A DNA stretch of 64,000 bases. Source: Salminus brasiliensis. Its lineage: Eukaryota > Chordata > Actinopteri > Characiformes > Bryconidae. The position numbers were made by a program, and so were the translations under genes. The DNA is taken from assembly GCF_030463535.1 (NCBI RefSeq), contig NC_132892.1, forward strand, positions 35,443,049 through 35,507,048, in the 5' to 3' direction. The notes beneath the pieces were generated by a model, which had not been told where the DNA came from, did not search any database, and was given only the letters and a program-made list of their open reading frames with translations. Of this stretch, positions 1 through 10,519 are shown piece after piece; within the stretch, counting starts at the first letter, position 1, and each line of letters begins with the position of its first letter.

Positions 1-12
1 TGCTGTTCCCAA

Positions 13-187
13 CCTCTCTCGCGCACTGCTTTCCTCAGGTGGCACTGCAGGTGTCTGTTTACGCTGTACGCATCATGGCGGGGTTTGTAAACGGTGGGGG
101 GGCAGAAGGGGCAGTGGAACTTAGAACAGCACTTAGAACATCGCTTAGCAGCAGGAGGAGGTTCCCCACTCTTCAGAACGCTGCAGT
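13..187 (-). CDS. ZNF-A exon 6, duplicate of exon 3
   Basis: Bases 1-203 match 3617-3819 with a single mismatch that I see; the exon, acceptor and donor are intact. Homology stops at about 204, where the 42-bp minisatellite begins. It begins a second finger cassette whose other exons would lie left of the window. Confidence 0.65.
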
Positions 188-2033
188 GCTGGAACAGGAA
201 GATCAATACTTAGTACTCAGTATCAAGGTACTCAGATCAGATCAGTATTGATCAGTACTCAGCATCAAGGTACTCGGATCAGATCAGTATTGATCAATAC
301 TCAGCATTAAGGTACTCGGATCAGATCAGTATTGATCAGTACTCAGCATCAAGGTACTCAGATCAGATCAGTATTGATCAGTACTCAGCATCAAGGTACT
401 CAGATCAGATCAGTATTGATCAATACTCAGCATCAAGGTACTCAGATCAGATCAGTATTGATCAGTACTCAGCATCAAGGTACTCAGATCAGATCAGTAT
501 TGATCAGTACTCAGCATTAAGGTACTCGGATCAGATCAGTATTGATCAGTACTCAGCATCAAGGTACTCGGATCAGATCAGTATTGATCAGTACTCAGCA
601 TCAAAGTACTCGGATCAGATCAGTACTCAGCATCAAAGTACTCGGATCAGATCAGTACTCAGCATCAAAGTACTCGGATCAGATCAGTATTGATCAGTAC
701 TCAGCATCAAGGTACTCGGATCAGATCAGTATTGATCAGTACTCAGCATCAAGGTACTCGGATCAGATCAGTATTGATCAGTACTCAGCATCAAGGTACT
801 CGGATCAGATCAGTATTGATCAATACTCAGTATCAAGGTACTCGGATCAGATCAGTATCGATCAGTACTCAGCATCAAGGTACTCGGATCAGATCAGTAT
901 TGATCAGTACTCAGCATCAAGGTACTCAGATCAGATCAGTATTGATCAGTACTCAGTATCAAGGTACTCAGATCAGATCAGTATTGATCAGTACTCAGCA
1001 TCAAGGTACTCAGATCAGATCAGTATTGATCAGTACTCAGCATCAAGGTACTCAGATCAGATCAGTATTGATCAGTACTCAGTATCAAGGTACTCAGATC
1101 AGATCAGTATTGATCAGTACTCAGCATCAAGGTACTCGGATCAGATCAGTATTGATCAGTACTCAGCATCAAGGTACTCAGATCAGATCAGTATTGATCA
1201 GTACTCAGCATCAAGGTACTCGGATCAGATCAGTATTGGACGATAACCTGCATTCCAACACCTATCAATCACCTGTAAAGCTGAATCTATTAACAGTATC
1301 AGAAAACCCAGACTGACGGTCCTTCACCTGTAACCGCCCCCTCTCACTCACCACGCCTTCTCCGGTGTGAATTTCCTGCACGGAGGCGTCAGGCTCTTGT
1401 CCAGTATGTATTCTCAGGTGGAAACTGAGAGCATATTTGTTTCTGAAGGTCTCTCCACACCGACCACACAGAAACTTCTCCACCCGAGCTTCAGACGGAG
1501 ACCTTTCACTGCCTCCTGAGCAAACACACAATCCATGCAGTCATTAACGGCAGCATTTCCCCCATAGCCATAATCAATACCTTCATCACTGCCTATCCTG
1601 CTGATTCCCATAGCAACCGTGGCTGAGCTGCAGTGACGACACCTTTCCACTACTACTACTGCTGCTTACTCTCAAAATAAAGGTGCTACCATAGACGTGA
1701 TGCCATGGAAGGATGATTTTGGGTTCTAGAGAGAACCATTTGTGTTTAGAACCTTTTAAAATATTTAAAGAACCACATGTAAAGGTTTTACACACATATA
1801 CGTAGCTGTTCTACAAAAAGGGTTCTTCTCATTCTGCTCAACCGCTGGTTAAACTCAGGTCACCTCCAAAAACCTCCTTTTTGATCCCATGTTGATTATC
1901 AATAAAATAAAATAAATAAAAATAATTAAATAATTAAAATTCCTAAACCCTAGCTGACACCGTCATACTGAAACCATCTGATTTACATATTTGTTGGTCA
2001 GTACAGTCTATACATTTCTGCTTATCTTACACT

Positions 2034-2076
<43 letters not shown>

Positions 2077-5000
2077 CTCAATTATTATCTCATTATTATT
2101 ATTATTATTATTGTAGTTATTTTTTTTTCATTGTTAAAATTGCTAGAATTATAATAGCTATTTTTTAATATTTATATCTATATAATATCACCATAGCAAC
2201 CAAAGTTAAAGCTGAATATTTTCTGTTTTGCCGTTATTGATTGACACACATTAACCCTTTCTCTCACACTGATCCAAACATACTGAAGAAAGAAATCCCA
2301 ATATGAGAAAATTAAACCTAAACTAAACCCTACACTTATTAAAGCCGGCTCTCTTTTCATGGTTCAGTGAAGTTATCTGAGTTCTGAATTATTTAAAATT
2401 AAAAACATGACAGGACATTTTTTGTGTTTTTTTAACCTTTTAATTTGCATAATTTTATTATCATACTCAATATTTTTTCTTTATTTCTTGTAAAGCTCTG
2501 TATTACCTCTACAAAGGGTTTATCTAAACATACTACTATTACTGTTATGGTAAATTATTATTATTATTATTATTATTATTAATAATAATAATAAAATGAG
2601 GAAGTAAATGTAAATGTACTATTGTTATTGTTGTTTTTTGATCTGGATTTTCATGTTTTCAGACCCTCACCTCCACAGGAACTGACGTGGCTCTGAGCAC
2701 CGTCCTTCCTCAGTATAGTTCTTCCGCAGATCGGGCAGTGGAAGTGACCGCTCGGCCTGCAGCCCAGATGGCACATGCATATAACGTAGCCTAAAAAAAA
2801 AAGTACACATGAAAACCGTAGCAGCGGTGCAGGTGATCTACACCTCATATCATACAACACTGTGAACATAACGCACTGGAAAAGAACTGGAGATCAAAGT
2901 TCAAAGACCCGGGCTCGGCAAACTGCCACTGTTGGGCCCTTGGGCAAGGCCCTTCACCCTCTTTCTGCTCGCCGGCCGCTGGAGTTGGCTGCCCATCACT
3001 CTGGGTGGCCCCTAGTTCACTAGTGTGTGTGTGTTCGCCCACAGATGGGTCAAATGCAGAGGACACATTTCACTTTACAGATACTGTACCTTTACCTTTT
3101 TACCTTTATTATGGAGGAAATTGAAAAACACCAAGAAAAGGAGATACGAGGATTTTGTGTGACAGCTTGTATCTCCATTTCTCCTGTATTTCTCTTTTCT
3201 CCGTATCTAAGACAAGCCAAGACACATTTATCTGTGGAGCACCTTTTAAACACAGTGGCAATTCAAAGAGCAACAGAAAAATACAAAGGAAAATTAAAGC
3301 CTTAAAATGTTGCATTTTAAAAGTATGTTATAATAAGAATATTAAATTAAATTAAAATAATAATAATAGTAATCATCATAATAATAACCATAGTCATAAT
3401 AATTAAAAGACAAAAAATAATTAAATTAAATTAACATTAATAATAATCATCACCATCATAATAATAAGCATAATAAATCATAATAATAATCATAGTAAAA
3501 GACTATAATTAAATTAAATTAAATTAAATTAAATTAATAATAATAGTTACCGCTGGCCCACTGGCTGAACAGTAACAGTGTACATAAGGGACTGTAATGA
3601 TGATCTATTTGTGAGTGCTGTTCCCAACCTCTCTCGCGCACTGCTTTCCTCAGGTGGCACTGCAGGTGTCTGTTTACGCTGTACGCATCATGGCGGGGTT
3701 TGTAAACGGTGGGGGGGCAGAAGGGGCAGTGGAACTTAGAACAGCACTTAGAACATCGCTTAGCAGCCGGAGGAGGTTCCCCACTCTTCAGAACGCTGCA
3801 GTGCTGGAACAGGAAGAGGAGCAGCTGTACTATCATACACACAGCATTCCTAATGACTAATCAGCAACAGGGCCAGTTATACAACATGTGGTCAAAAGTA
3901 TTGGGACACCTGCTCCATCACGGTTTCATCTGAAATCAAGGGTCTTAAAGAGCTGATCCTGCTTCTGTTGGAGTAACTGCCTCTACTGTCCAGAGAAGAA
4001 GACTTTCTACTAGAAGCCCCCCTCAATGCTGGGGGGCTTTATACCCCTCTAGCCCACGCCTGGCCTTAGGCAGCATGGTGTCAATAACTTCATGATGTTG
4101 ATCTGCTCCAGAGGGTCCTATTCTATTGGCAGTACTTCTCTACAGGGGCTAGAGCAATTCACTGGAAGGGGTGTCCACAAACATTTGGACATTTACAGGT
4201 ATTAATGTTCTAGGGTGTTGAGGATTGCTTCAGTTTTACTCACAGTACTCATACTGGCTCCATCCTCCTCCACGTCCTGCAGGGGGTGCTGGTCAATGCT
4301 ACCGCTGCCCTGAGCTTCCTCAGGACTGAGGTCACTGTAGCAGTGCGGAGTCAGACTGCGTCCATCCTCCATCTCCAACACCGGGTTTAGACCTGCCTCA
4401 GAACTGGACACCTCCTCCTGAGAGACCCCACAGATCATCACCATACATACAGACTGATCCCTACCGACTCCTGGCCACTTTATTAGAAACACTGACCTTC
4501 AGCTATCACTCACTGGCCACTTTTAGCCAAGGTAGGTGTTTCTAATAAAGTGGCCAGTGAGTGGAAGCACAAGGTAAGGGTTTCCAATAAAGTGGCCAGT
4601 GAGTGGAAGCACAAGGTAGGTGTTTCTAATAAAGTGGCCAGTGAGTGGAAGCACAAGGTAAGGGTTTCCAATAAAGTGGCCAGTGAGTGGAAGCACAAGG
4701 TAGGTGTTTCTAATAAAGTGGCCAGTGAGTAGAAGCACAAGGTAGGTGTTTCTAATAAAGTGGCCAGTGAGTAGAAGCACAAGATGGGTGTTTCTAATAA
4801 AGTGGCCAGTGAGTGGAAGCACAAGGTAGGTGTTTCTAATAAAGTGGCCAGTGAGTGGAAGCACAAGGTAGGTGTTTCTAATAAAGTGGCCAGTGAGTGG
4901 AAGCACAAGGTAGGTGTTTCTAATAAAGTGGCCAGTGAGCGGAAGCACAAGGTAGGTGTTTCTAATAAAGTGGCCAGTGAGTGGAAGCACAAGGTAGGTG

Positions 5001-5568
5001 TTTCTAATAAAGTGGCCAGTGAGTGGAAGCACAAGGTAGGGGTTTCTAATAAAGTGGCCAGTGAGTGGAAGAACAAGGTAGGTGTTTCTAATAAAGTGGC
5101 CAGTGAGGAAGCACAAGGTAGGGGTGTTTCTAATAAAGTGGCCAGTGAGTGGAAGCACAAGGTAGGTGTTTCTAATAAAGTGGCCAGTGAGTGGAAGCAC
5201 AAGGTAGGTGTTTCTAATAAAGTGGCCAGTGAGTAGAAGCACAAGGTAGGTGTTTCCAATAAAGTGGCCAGTGAGTAGAAGCACAAGGTAGGGATAATGA
5301 TAATGAATAATAAATAATAATATGAGTAAATATTTGAATAATAAATATTTGGTCCGTCACTGACCTTATAAGGAAGTTCTTCCTGCTGCTTCAGCTGCTG
5401 CTCCAGGGAGGTGATGGCCTCTCTCAGCTCTCTCACCTCTGCTTGTAGGTTTCCAATGTCCTCCATGGAGAGATCAGTTCCTACAGACTTTGTGCAGGAG
5501 GCTTCAGAGTCGTACAACAGGTGGAGCTCCACTACAACACCTCCATCCTCCACACAGCTGCCCTCCAT
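13..5568 (-). CDS. ZNF-A: zinc-finger gene, six exons visible, 3' part off the left edge
   Basis: Seen: exons 5365-5568, 4244-4417, 3629-3803, 2671-2790, 1352-1515 and 13-187, read on the minus strand. Every junction keeps frame: phases 0, 0, 1, 1, 0 from exon 1/2 to exon 5/6. Protein order is a short acidic and coiled-coil N-terminus, a linker exon, then repeating trios of one-finger exons. Known: C2H2 fingers bind DNA, so a nuclear transcription-factor role is likely; the target is unknown. No KRAB, SCAN or BTB motif is visible. Exon 1 is almost identical to that of ZNF-B at 12231-12425, so the two are tandem paralogues. Introns hold a 42-bp minisatellite (exons 1/2), a DNA transposon (2/3), a SINE-like repeat (3/4) and another 42-bp minisatellite (5/6). 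If exon 5 is not spliced at 1352 it would end at a stop at 1265, but no AATAAA lies there. Confidence 0.7.
204..1239. repeat. 42-bp minisatellite, about 24 copies
   Basis: Head-to-tail units of 42 bp containing GATCAGTACTCAGCATCAAG and a GATCAGATCAGTATT tract, with some shortened units at 600-690. Open frames across it come from the in-phase unit length. It fills most of the intron between ZNF-A exons 5 and 6. Confidence 0.95.
1352..1515 (-). CDS. ZNF-A exon 5, canonical C2H2 finger
   Basis: Acceptor TTTGCTCAG and perfect donor GTGAGT; phase 1 in, 0 out. It carries FLCGRCGETFRNKYALSFHL followed by RIHTGQ, a classic C-x2-C-x12-H-x3-H finger, then a partial HTGE-like linker. Phase 0 at the end matches the phase-0 start of the exon at 13-187. 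Reading through instead gives a stop at 1265. Confidence 0.65.
1670..1845. repeat. possible non-autonomous fish repeat with GGTTCT/AGAACC termini
   Basis: The stretch has several partly inverted GGTTCT and AGAACC words (GGGTTCTAGAGAGAACC, TTAGAACC, AAAGAACC, GGGTTCTTC), a style seen in dispersed miniature elements of fish. No target duplication was found. Weak call. Confidence 0.3.
2035..2112. repeat. (CA)n followed by (ATT)n microsatellites
   Basis: About 20 CA dinucleotides at 2035-2074, then ATT repeats at 2085-2112. The region from 1850 to 2640 is otherwise AT-rich intron of ZNF-A with a second ATT/AAT tract at 2549-2595. Confidence 0.9.
2671..2790 (-). CDS. ZNF-A exon 4, C2HC-type finger
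   Basis: A 120-nt exon, phase 1-1, with a T-rich acceptor (TTTTTTTTAG) and GTGAGG donor. It carries FHCPICGRTILRKDGAQSHV followed by SSC, which gives C-x2-C-x12-H-x3-C: the last ligand is Cys, not His. A second Cys cluster (CMCHLGC) precedes it. Confidence 0.72.
2890..3085 (+). repeat. SINE-like dispersed fish repeat
   Basis: The words GTTGGGCCCTTGGGCAAGGC, CCTAGTTCACTAGTGTGTGT and ATGCAGAGGACACATTTCAC match from memory a repeat common in teleost genomes, usually classed with tRNA-derived SINEs. It lies in the intron between ZNF-A exons 3 and 4. Family name not certain. Confidence 0.55.
3310..3545. repeat. AT-rich low-complexity tract
   Basis: TAATAA, ATCATAATAA and ATTAAATTAA words throughout. 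No exon or element seen. It lies just downstream of ZNF-A exon 3. Confidence 0.8.
3629..3803 (-). CDS. ZNF-A exon 3, long-spaced C2H2 finger
   Basis: A 175-nt exon, phase 0 in and 1 out, acceptor CTTCCTGTTCCAG, donor GTTGGG (weak). It carries a finger with spacing C-x2-C-x16-H-x3-H, starting FHCPFCPP, preceded by a Cys-rich stretch (KRCSKCCSK). The long C-to-H loop is unusual for C2H2. Its copy at 13-187 differs at one synonymous Pro codon. Confidence 0.75.
3883..4196. mobile_element. internally deleted DNA transposon, Tc1/mariner-like ends
   Basis: The left end reads TGGTCAAAAGTATTGGGACA and the right end, inverted, reads TGTCCAAATGTTTGTGGACA: imperfect inverted repeats of about 25 bp. The interior (GGGGGGCTTTATACCCCTCT, CTATTGGCAGTACTTCTCTA) matches a dispersed fish element I know from memory. 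It almost fills the 440-bp intron between ZNF-A exons 2 and 3. No open frame, so not autonomous. Confidence 0.6.
4244..4417 (-). CDS. ZNF-A exon 2, acidic linker
   Basis: Fifty-eight codons between a CTCTCAG acceptor and a perfect GTGAGT donor, phase 0 at both ends. It is rich in Glu, Asp and Ser and has no finger. The motif LQDVEEDG resembles LQDMEEGV in ZNF-B exon 2, which supports shared descent. Confidence 0.7.
4466..5292. repeat. 42-bp minisatellite, about 18 copies, seeded by a transposon-like end
   Basis: Units contain GTGTTTCTAATAAAGTGGCC followed by AGTGAGTGGAAGCACAAGGT. The segment TCTAATAAAGTGGCCAGTGA resembles the terminal sequence of a dispersed fish repeat, and an inverted copy (TGGCCACTTTATTAGAAACA) lies at 4470-4490. 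It fills the intron between ZNF-A exons 1 and 2. Long minus-strand frames here are artefacts. Confidence 0.92.
5365..5568 (-). CDS. ZNF-A exon 1, start codon and coiled coil
   Basis: Sixty-eight codons from ATG at 5568, with purine at -3 and G at +4, to a GTCAGT donor. The protein has an acidic and hydrophobic start, then the segment SVGTDLSMEDIGNLQAEVRE and a short heptad run ending in Lys- and Gln-rich sequence. I know similar N-termini from predicted fish zinc-finger proteins but know no domain name. It differs from ZNF-B exon 1 only at its 3' end, from residue 59. Confidence 0.75.
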
Positions 5569-5750
5569 TCCACACTGTGCTGGTGGAGGTGGAGCCGACA
5601 GCCTGCATTACAATGGACCAGCATCAGTTCTGGTTCTCCACTGTTCTCTAAATAAGAACAAAGAGAAAGTCTGTGGTCATAAAGCGACTCCACACACCAA
5701 CACAGGAGCTTTACAAAACACTGCAGGTTCTGCAGCTACTGTGTTCAGAC

Positions 5751-7840
5751 ACCACTCACTTAAACCGGTTTAATCAGTTCATCACTCACTTAAACCGGTT
5801 TAATCAGTTCATCACTCACTTAAACCGGTTTAATCAGTTCATCACTCACTTAAACCGGTTTAATCAGTTCTTCATTCACTTAAACCGGTTTAATCAGTTC
5901 TTCACTCACTTAAACCGGTTTAATCAGTTCTTCATTCACTTAAACCGGTTTAATCAGTTCTTCACTCACTTAAACCGGTTTAATCAGTTCATCACTCACT
6001 TAAACCGGTTTAATCAGTTCTTCACTCACTTAAACCGGTTTAATCAGTTCATCACTCACTTAAACCGGTTTAATCAGTTCTTCACTCACTTAAACCGGTT
6101 TAATCAGTTCTTCACTCACTTAAACCGGTTTAATCAGTTCATCACTCACTTAAACCGGTTTAATCAGTTCTTCACTCACTTAAACCGGTTTAATCAGTTC
6201 TTCATTCAGTTAAACCGGTTTAATCAGTTCTTCATTCAGTTAAACCGGTTTAATCAGTTCATCACTCACTTAAACCGATTTAATCAGTTCATCACTCACT
6301 TAAACCGATTTAATCAGTTCTTCACTCACTTAAACCGGTTTAATCAGTTCATCACTCACTTAAACCGGTTTAATCAGTTCTTCACTCACTTAAACCGGTT
6401 TAATCAGTTCTTCACTCACTTAAACCGGTTTAATCAGTTCATCACTCACTTAAACCGGTTTAATCAGTTCTTCATTCAGTTAAACCGGTTTAATCAGTTC
6501 ATCACTCACTTAAACCGGTTTAATCAGTTCATCACTCACTTAAACCGGTTTAATCAGTTCTTCACTCACTTAAACCGGTTTAATCAGTTCATCACTCACT
6601 TAAACCGGTTTAATCAGTTCTTCATTCACTTAAACCGGTTTAATCAGTTCTTCACTCACTTAAACCGGTTTAATCAGTTCTTCACTCACTTAAACCGGTT
6701 TAATCAGTTCTTCATTCAGTTAAACCGGTTTAATCAGTTCTTCATTCACTTAAACTGGTTTAATCTGTTCTTCATTGAGCTAAACTGGTTTAATCTGTTC
6801 TTCATTGAGCTAAATCGGTTTAATCTGTTCTTCATTGAGCTAAATCGGTTTAATCTGTTCTTCATTCAGTTAAACTGGCTTAATCTATTCTTCATTCAGT
6901 TAAACCGATTTAATCAGTTCTTTATTCAGTTAAACCGGTTTAATTCATTCTTCATTCAGTTAAACCGGTGTAATCCATTCTTCATTCAGTTAAACCGGTG
7001 TAATCAGTTCTTCATTGTGCTAAATTGTTTTAATCTGTTCTTCATTCAGTTAAACTGGTTTAATTTGTTCTTCATTCAGTTAAACCGGTTTAATCTGTTC
7101 TTCATTCAGTTAAACCGGTTTAATCTGTTCTTCATTCAGTTAAACCGGTTTAATCTGTTCTTCATTGAGCTAAATCGGTTTAATCTGTTCTTCATTCAGT
7201 TAAACTGGTTTAATCAGTTCTTCATTCAGTTAAACCGGTTTAATCTGTTCTTCATTGAGCTAAATCGGTTTAATCTGTTCTTCATTCAGTTAAACCGGTT
7301 TAATCTGTTCTTCATTGAGTTAAACCGGTTTAATCTGTTCTTCATTGAGTTAAACCGGTTTAATCTGTTCTTCATTCAGTTAAACCGGTTTAATCTGTTC
7401 TTCATTGAGCTAAATCGGTTTAATCTGTTCTTCATTCAGTTAAACTGGCTTAATCTATTCTTCATTCAGTTAAACCGATTTAATCTGTTCTTCATTGAGC
7501 TAAATCGGTTTAATCTGTTCTTCATTCAGTTAAACTGGCTTAATCTATTCTTCATTCAGTTAAACCGGTTTAATCTGTTCTTCATTGAGCTAAATCGGTT
7601 TAATCTGTTCTTCATTCAGTTAAACCGGTTTAATCTGTTCTTCATTCAGTTAAACCGGTTTAATCTGTTCTTCATTGAGTTAAACCGGTTTAATCTGTTC
7701 TTCATTCAGTTAAACCGGTTTAATCTGTTCTTCATTCAGTTAAATCGGTTTAATCTGTTCTTCATTGAGCTAAATCGGTTTAATCTGTTCTTCATTCAGT
7801 TAAACTGGTTCAATCAGTTCTTCATTCAGTTAAATGTAGA
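5751..7840. repeat. 30-bp satellite, about 70 copies, palindromic core
   Basis: Exact 30-bp periodicity. The consensus core TTAAACCGGTTTAA is a perfect 14-bp palindrome. Units before about 6740 carry TAATCAGTTC; units after it mostly carry TAATCTGTTC with TCATTCAGT or TCATTGAGC. The 726-codon plus-strand frame simply repeats a ten-residue translation. It lies just upstream of ZNF-A exon 1. Confidence 0.96.
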
Positions 7841-7968
7841 TATACAGTTCTAGATAAACAGTTCTACGCGTGATTCTGTAGACATGCGGGTTTAAGCACG
7901 TTTGTACAGGTAAGTTCTAGATATCAGTTACCGCTTCACTTTCAACACAAACAGAATTACCGTCCGGG
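7841..7968. other. unique spacer between two arrays
   Basis: About 130 bp with no repeat and no convincing exon. It could hold 5' sequence of ZNF-A, but no motif shows this. Confidence 0.4.
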
Positions 7969-8102
7969 TTCTGCCCCTCGCCTCGGCCTCTGGTTCTGCC
8001 TCTGGTTCTGGTTCTGGCTCTGCCTCTGGTTCTGCCTCTGGTTCTGCCTCTGGTTCTGGTTCTGGTTCTTGTTCTTGTTCTTGTTCTTGTTCTGGTTCTG
8101 CC

Positions 8103-8135
<33 letters not shown>

Positions 8136-8203
8136 TGTTCTTGCTCTGCCTCTGGTTCTGGTTCTGGTGCTGGTGCTGGTTCTTGTTCTTGCTCTGCCTC
8201 TGC

Positions 8204-8241
<38 letters not shown>
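7969..8241. repeat. GGTTCT/GCCTCT hexamer array
   Basis: Runs of GGTTCTGGTTCTGGTTCT mixed with TGCCTCTGGTTC and TTGTTCTTGTTC. The minus-strand frame is a Gln-Asn-Arg-Lys run and looks like low complexity, not a gene. Confidence 0.9.
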
Positions 8242-9182
8242 AAAGCTGATTCGGGTTAGTTTGAGTGTCAGCTGGAGCGCGCGCTGTCGCCGTGTTTGTA
8301 AACAGTGCTTCCACTTATTCAAGCGCAGAAGAAGGAGCCTGTCCGCTGCATCGCCCCCTGCCGGCCCAGGCTGTTACTACAGGTGGTCAATTACACCACT
8401 GGATTACCCCCTTTATCCCTGAACCATTTTTATTTTCATATTTCATGGATTTGTAACACGGTCTACTTTCTACCTATATTAGTTATATAATAATATAACT
8501 TATATAATAATTACTATTATATTTAATATTTTTTATAATAATATAATATAATTAATATTACTTATATAATAATTATATAACTTTCTAATTATATTACCTT
8601 ATAATAATAAACTTACTCTATCCCATGTGATTACAGTTAAGGATTTTGTTATGTGGGAAAGGAAATGTTATGTTATGTTTTGTGTTATGTGGTGTTATGG
8701 CCTTACCAACTGCCCCTAGAATTGAGCAGGTTAGAATGGTCATTACCTAAAGACATTAACAGCAAAACGATGGTTTGTGTTGTTTGAACATGAAGACAAC
8801 ACAGAAAGGATGACCATACTTTAAACTATTTCAATGCTTTTAGCAAAGAATCATCAACACCACCCCTGCACGCCTAAACAGCTACAACTAATGTAGCCAT
8901 ATCACATCTCTGTCATCTTCCTCATGCAAAGTGAGAAGCTGGTGGTGGTAGCACATTAAAATGGCTAAATCTACAATTACCCGCATCTAATATGAAGTTT
9001 GGAGACATTCCCCTGCCGAAGGCTATTTGATATTGTTGAATTATCCTTCTGTGGGCTCTTCAGAGCATTCACACATGCCTGTTTTTGTGTCTGGAAATCA
9101 CATTCCTGGAGATCTTGGCTTCCCAAATTCACATTTTTATAATCAGGATTAGAAACAGGCCACAGACCCACTTACAGCATCC
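8242..9182. other. intergenic stretch between ZNF-B and ZNF-A
   Basis: 8242-8400 is CpG-rich for this window (GGAGCGCGCGCTGTCGCCGT) and could be the ZNF-A promoter or first non-coding exon; this is inference. 8450-8620 is AT-rich. 8640-9182 is unique sequence in which I recognise no gene. Confidence 0.4.
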
Positions 9183-9188
9183 TTTATT
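9183..9188 (-). terminator. candidate ZNF-B polyadenylation signal
   Basis: AATAAA on the minus strand, about 230 nt past the ZNF-B stop codon at 9420. Confidence 0.5.
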
Positions 9189-9239
9189 TCCACAAACCAG
9201 TTACAACAAAGCCACAACTTCAAACGAAGCACCATAAAA

Positions 9240-9410
9240 GCCAATAAACCTAAGGAGCTGTCATCCATGTGATGGAGAAGAAACCTCGTCAGACCAGACC
9301 ACCTTGTGACGGTGGACAGGGGTCAGCATGGGCATTCAGACCAGTCTGCCACCGCCAGTGGCCCGTTTAGGAGACACTCCGCTGGCCCAGTCATCTGTGG
9401 GTGGTCATGA
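9240..9410. repeat. probable fragment of a dispersed DNA-transposon family
   Basis: The words AGACCAGACCACCTTGTGAC and GGTGGACAGGGGTCAGCATG resemble internal sequence of a fish element I associate with the one at 23439-24065. It would lie in the ZNF-B 3' UTR. From memory only. Confidence 0.4.
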
Positions 9411-9419
9411 GGTTTTGGC

Positions 9420-10519
9420 TCACTGGTGTAGAGGAACGTCCACAGAGTGTTTTAGTCTATGTTTGTTCAGAGAACTTAAAAAAGCGAACGCTTCCCTGCA
9501 GATGGGGCACTGGTAGGGCTTTTCGCCAGTATGAATTCTCTGGTGGGTTTTCAGAACGCAGGGCCTAGCGAAAGTCTTCTCACAATCTGAGCACTTGTAC
9601 GGCCTTTCTCCGGTGTGTGTCTTCACGTGTTGGTGAAGAGTGACCTTTTTACTGAAACTCTTCCTGCAGGTGGGGCAGCAGTACGGCCGCTCGCCGGTGT
9701 GTATTCTCTTGTGCTCGTTAAAATGCGTCTGATCGGAGAACCTCTTCCCGCAGTCTGCGCAGAGGTACGGCTTCTCTCCGGTGTGTATTCTCTCGTGACA
9801 CAGCTTCTGGCTGCGCTGTTTGAAACCCTTCCCGCAGTGGGAGCACTGGTACGGCCGCTGGTCGGTGTGAACCCTCTCGTGTGCCTTCAGAGCATCTCGC
9901 TCAGGGAACCTCCTCTCGCAGTAGGAGCACTGGAACCGCTTCTCCTTGGTGTGGGTGCGCTCGTGCTTCTTCCGGCCCGTCCCGTGAGCGAAGGCCATGC
10001 TGCAGTAGGAGCACCGGAACGGACGCTCCCCCGTGTGCAGCCTCTGGTGCACCACGAGAGCCCCCTTAGCCTTGTAGCTCTTCCCGCACTCCTCGCAGCT
10101 GAAAGGCCTTTCCCCGCTGTGGGTTCTCGAGTGAACGCTGAGCGTGGAATAATTGAGGAAGTTCTTCCCACAGATGGAGCAGGTGAACCTGCCCTCTCCC
10201 GTGTGCCTCAGCATGTGCTTCTTCAGCTCCGACAGGGTGACGAACCCCTTGCTGCACACCTCGCAGAGGAAGTCCTTCTCCTCCTTGTGCCTCTTCATGT
10301 GCAGATTAAGGTTCTTCTGGCTATGGAAGCTCTTCTCACACAGGGAGCAGGAGAGCGGCTTCTGCTTTCCACCGCCGGCCACCTTCTCAACCTGAAGGCC
10401 GGCCAACGGCCCTGAACCTGCCCTGTTGCTCCGGTTCGGCTGTTTGGCGCGGCTACGGTTCTTTCCTCCACGATCTTCAGACCAAGGTGACCAGCTGTCG
10501 TCGTCACAAGAGCCAACAC
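9420..10519 (-). CDS. ZNF-B exon 3, eleven C2H2 fingers
   Basis: A 1100-nt terminal exon, acceptor CCTCTTTTAG. After a basic leader (GGKNRSRAKQPNRSNRAG) come 11 fingers, all C-x2-C-x12-H-x3-H. The first starts LSCSLCEKSF and the last YQCPICREAF. Linkers are mostly TGERP or TGEKP; those after fingers 1, 5 and 6 are degenerate (KEEKD, TKEKR, TDQRP). The tail is SVDVPLHQ. Confidence 0.9.

Noticed and set aside
1265..1351. Coding extension of ZNF-A exon 5 to a stop at 1265
   Set aside because: A perfect GTGAGT donor at 1351 with matching phase to the next exon is the better reading; kept as an alternative.
5673..7853. 726-codon plus-strand frame
   Set aside because: Pure translation of a 30-bp satellite; no start context, no domain, unit length divisible by three.
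7957..8322. Gln/Asn-rich prion-like protein on the minus strand
   Set aside because: Hexamer simple repeat; no splice or conservation support.
8977..9171. 64-codon minus-strand frame downstream of ZNF-B
   Set aside because: No domain, and it lies beyond the candidate poly(A) signal; not enough support.
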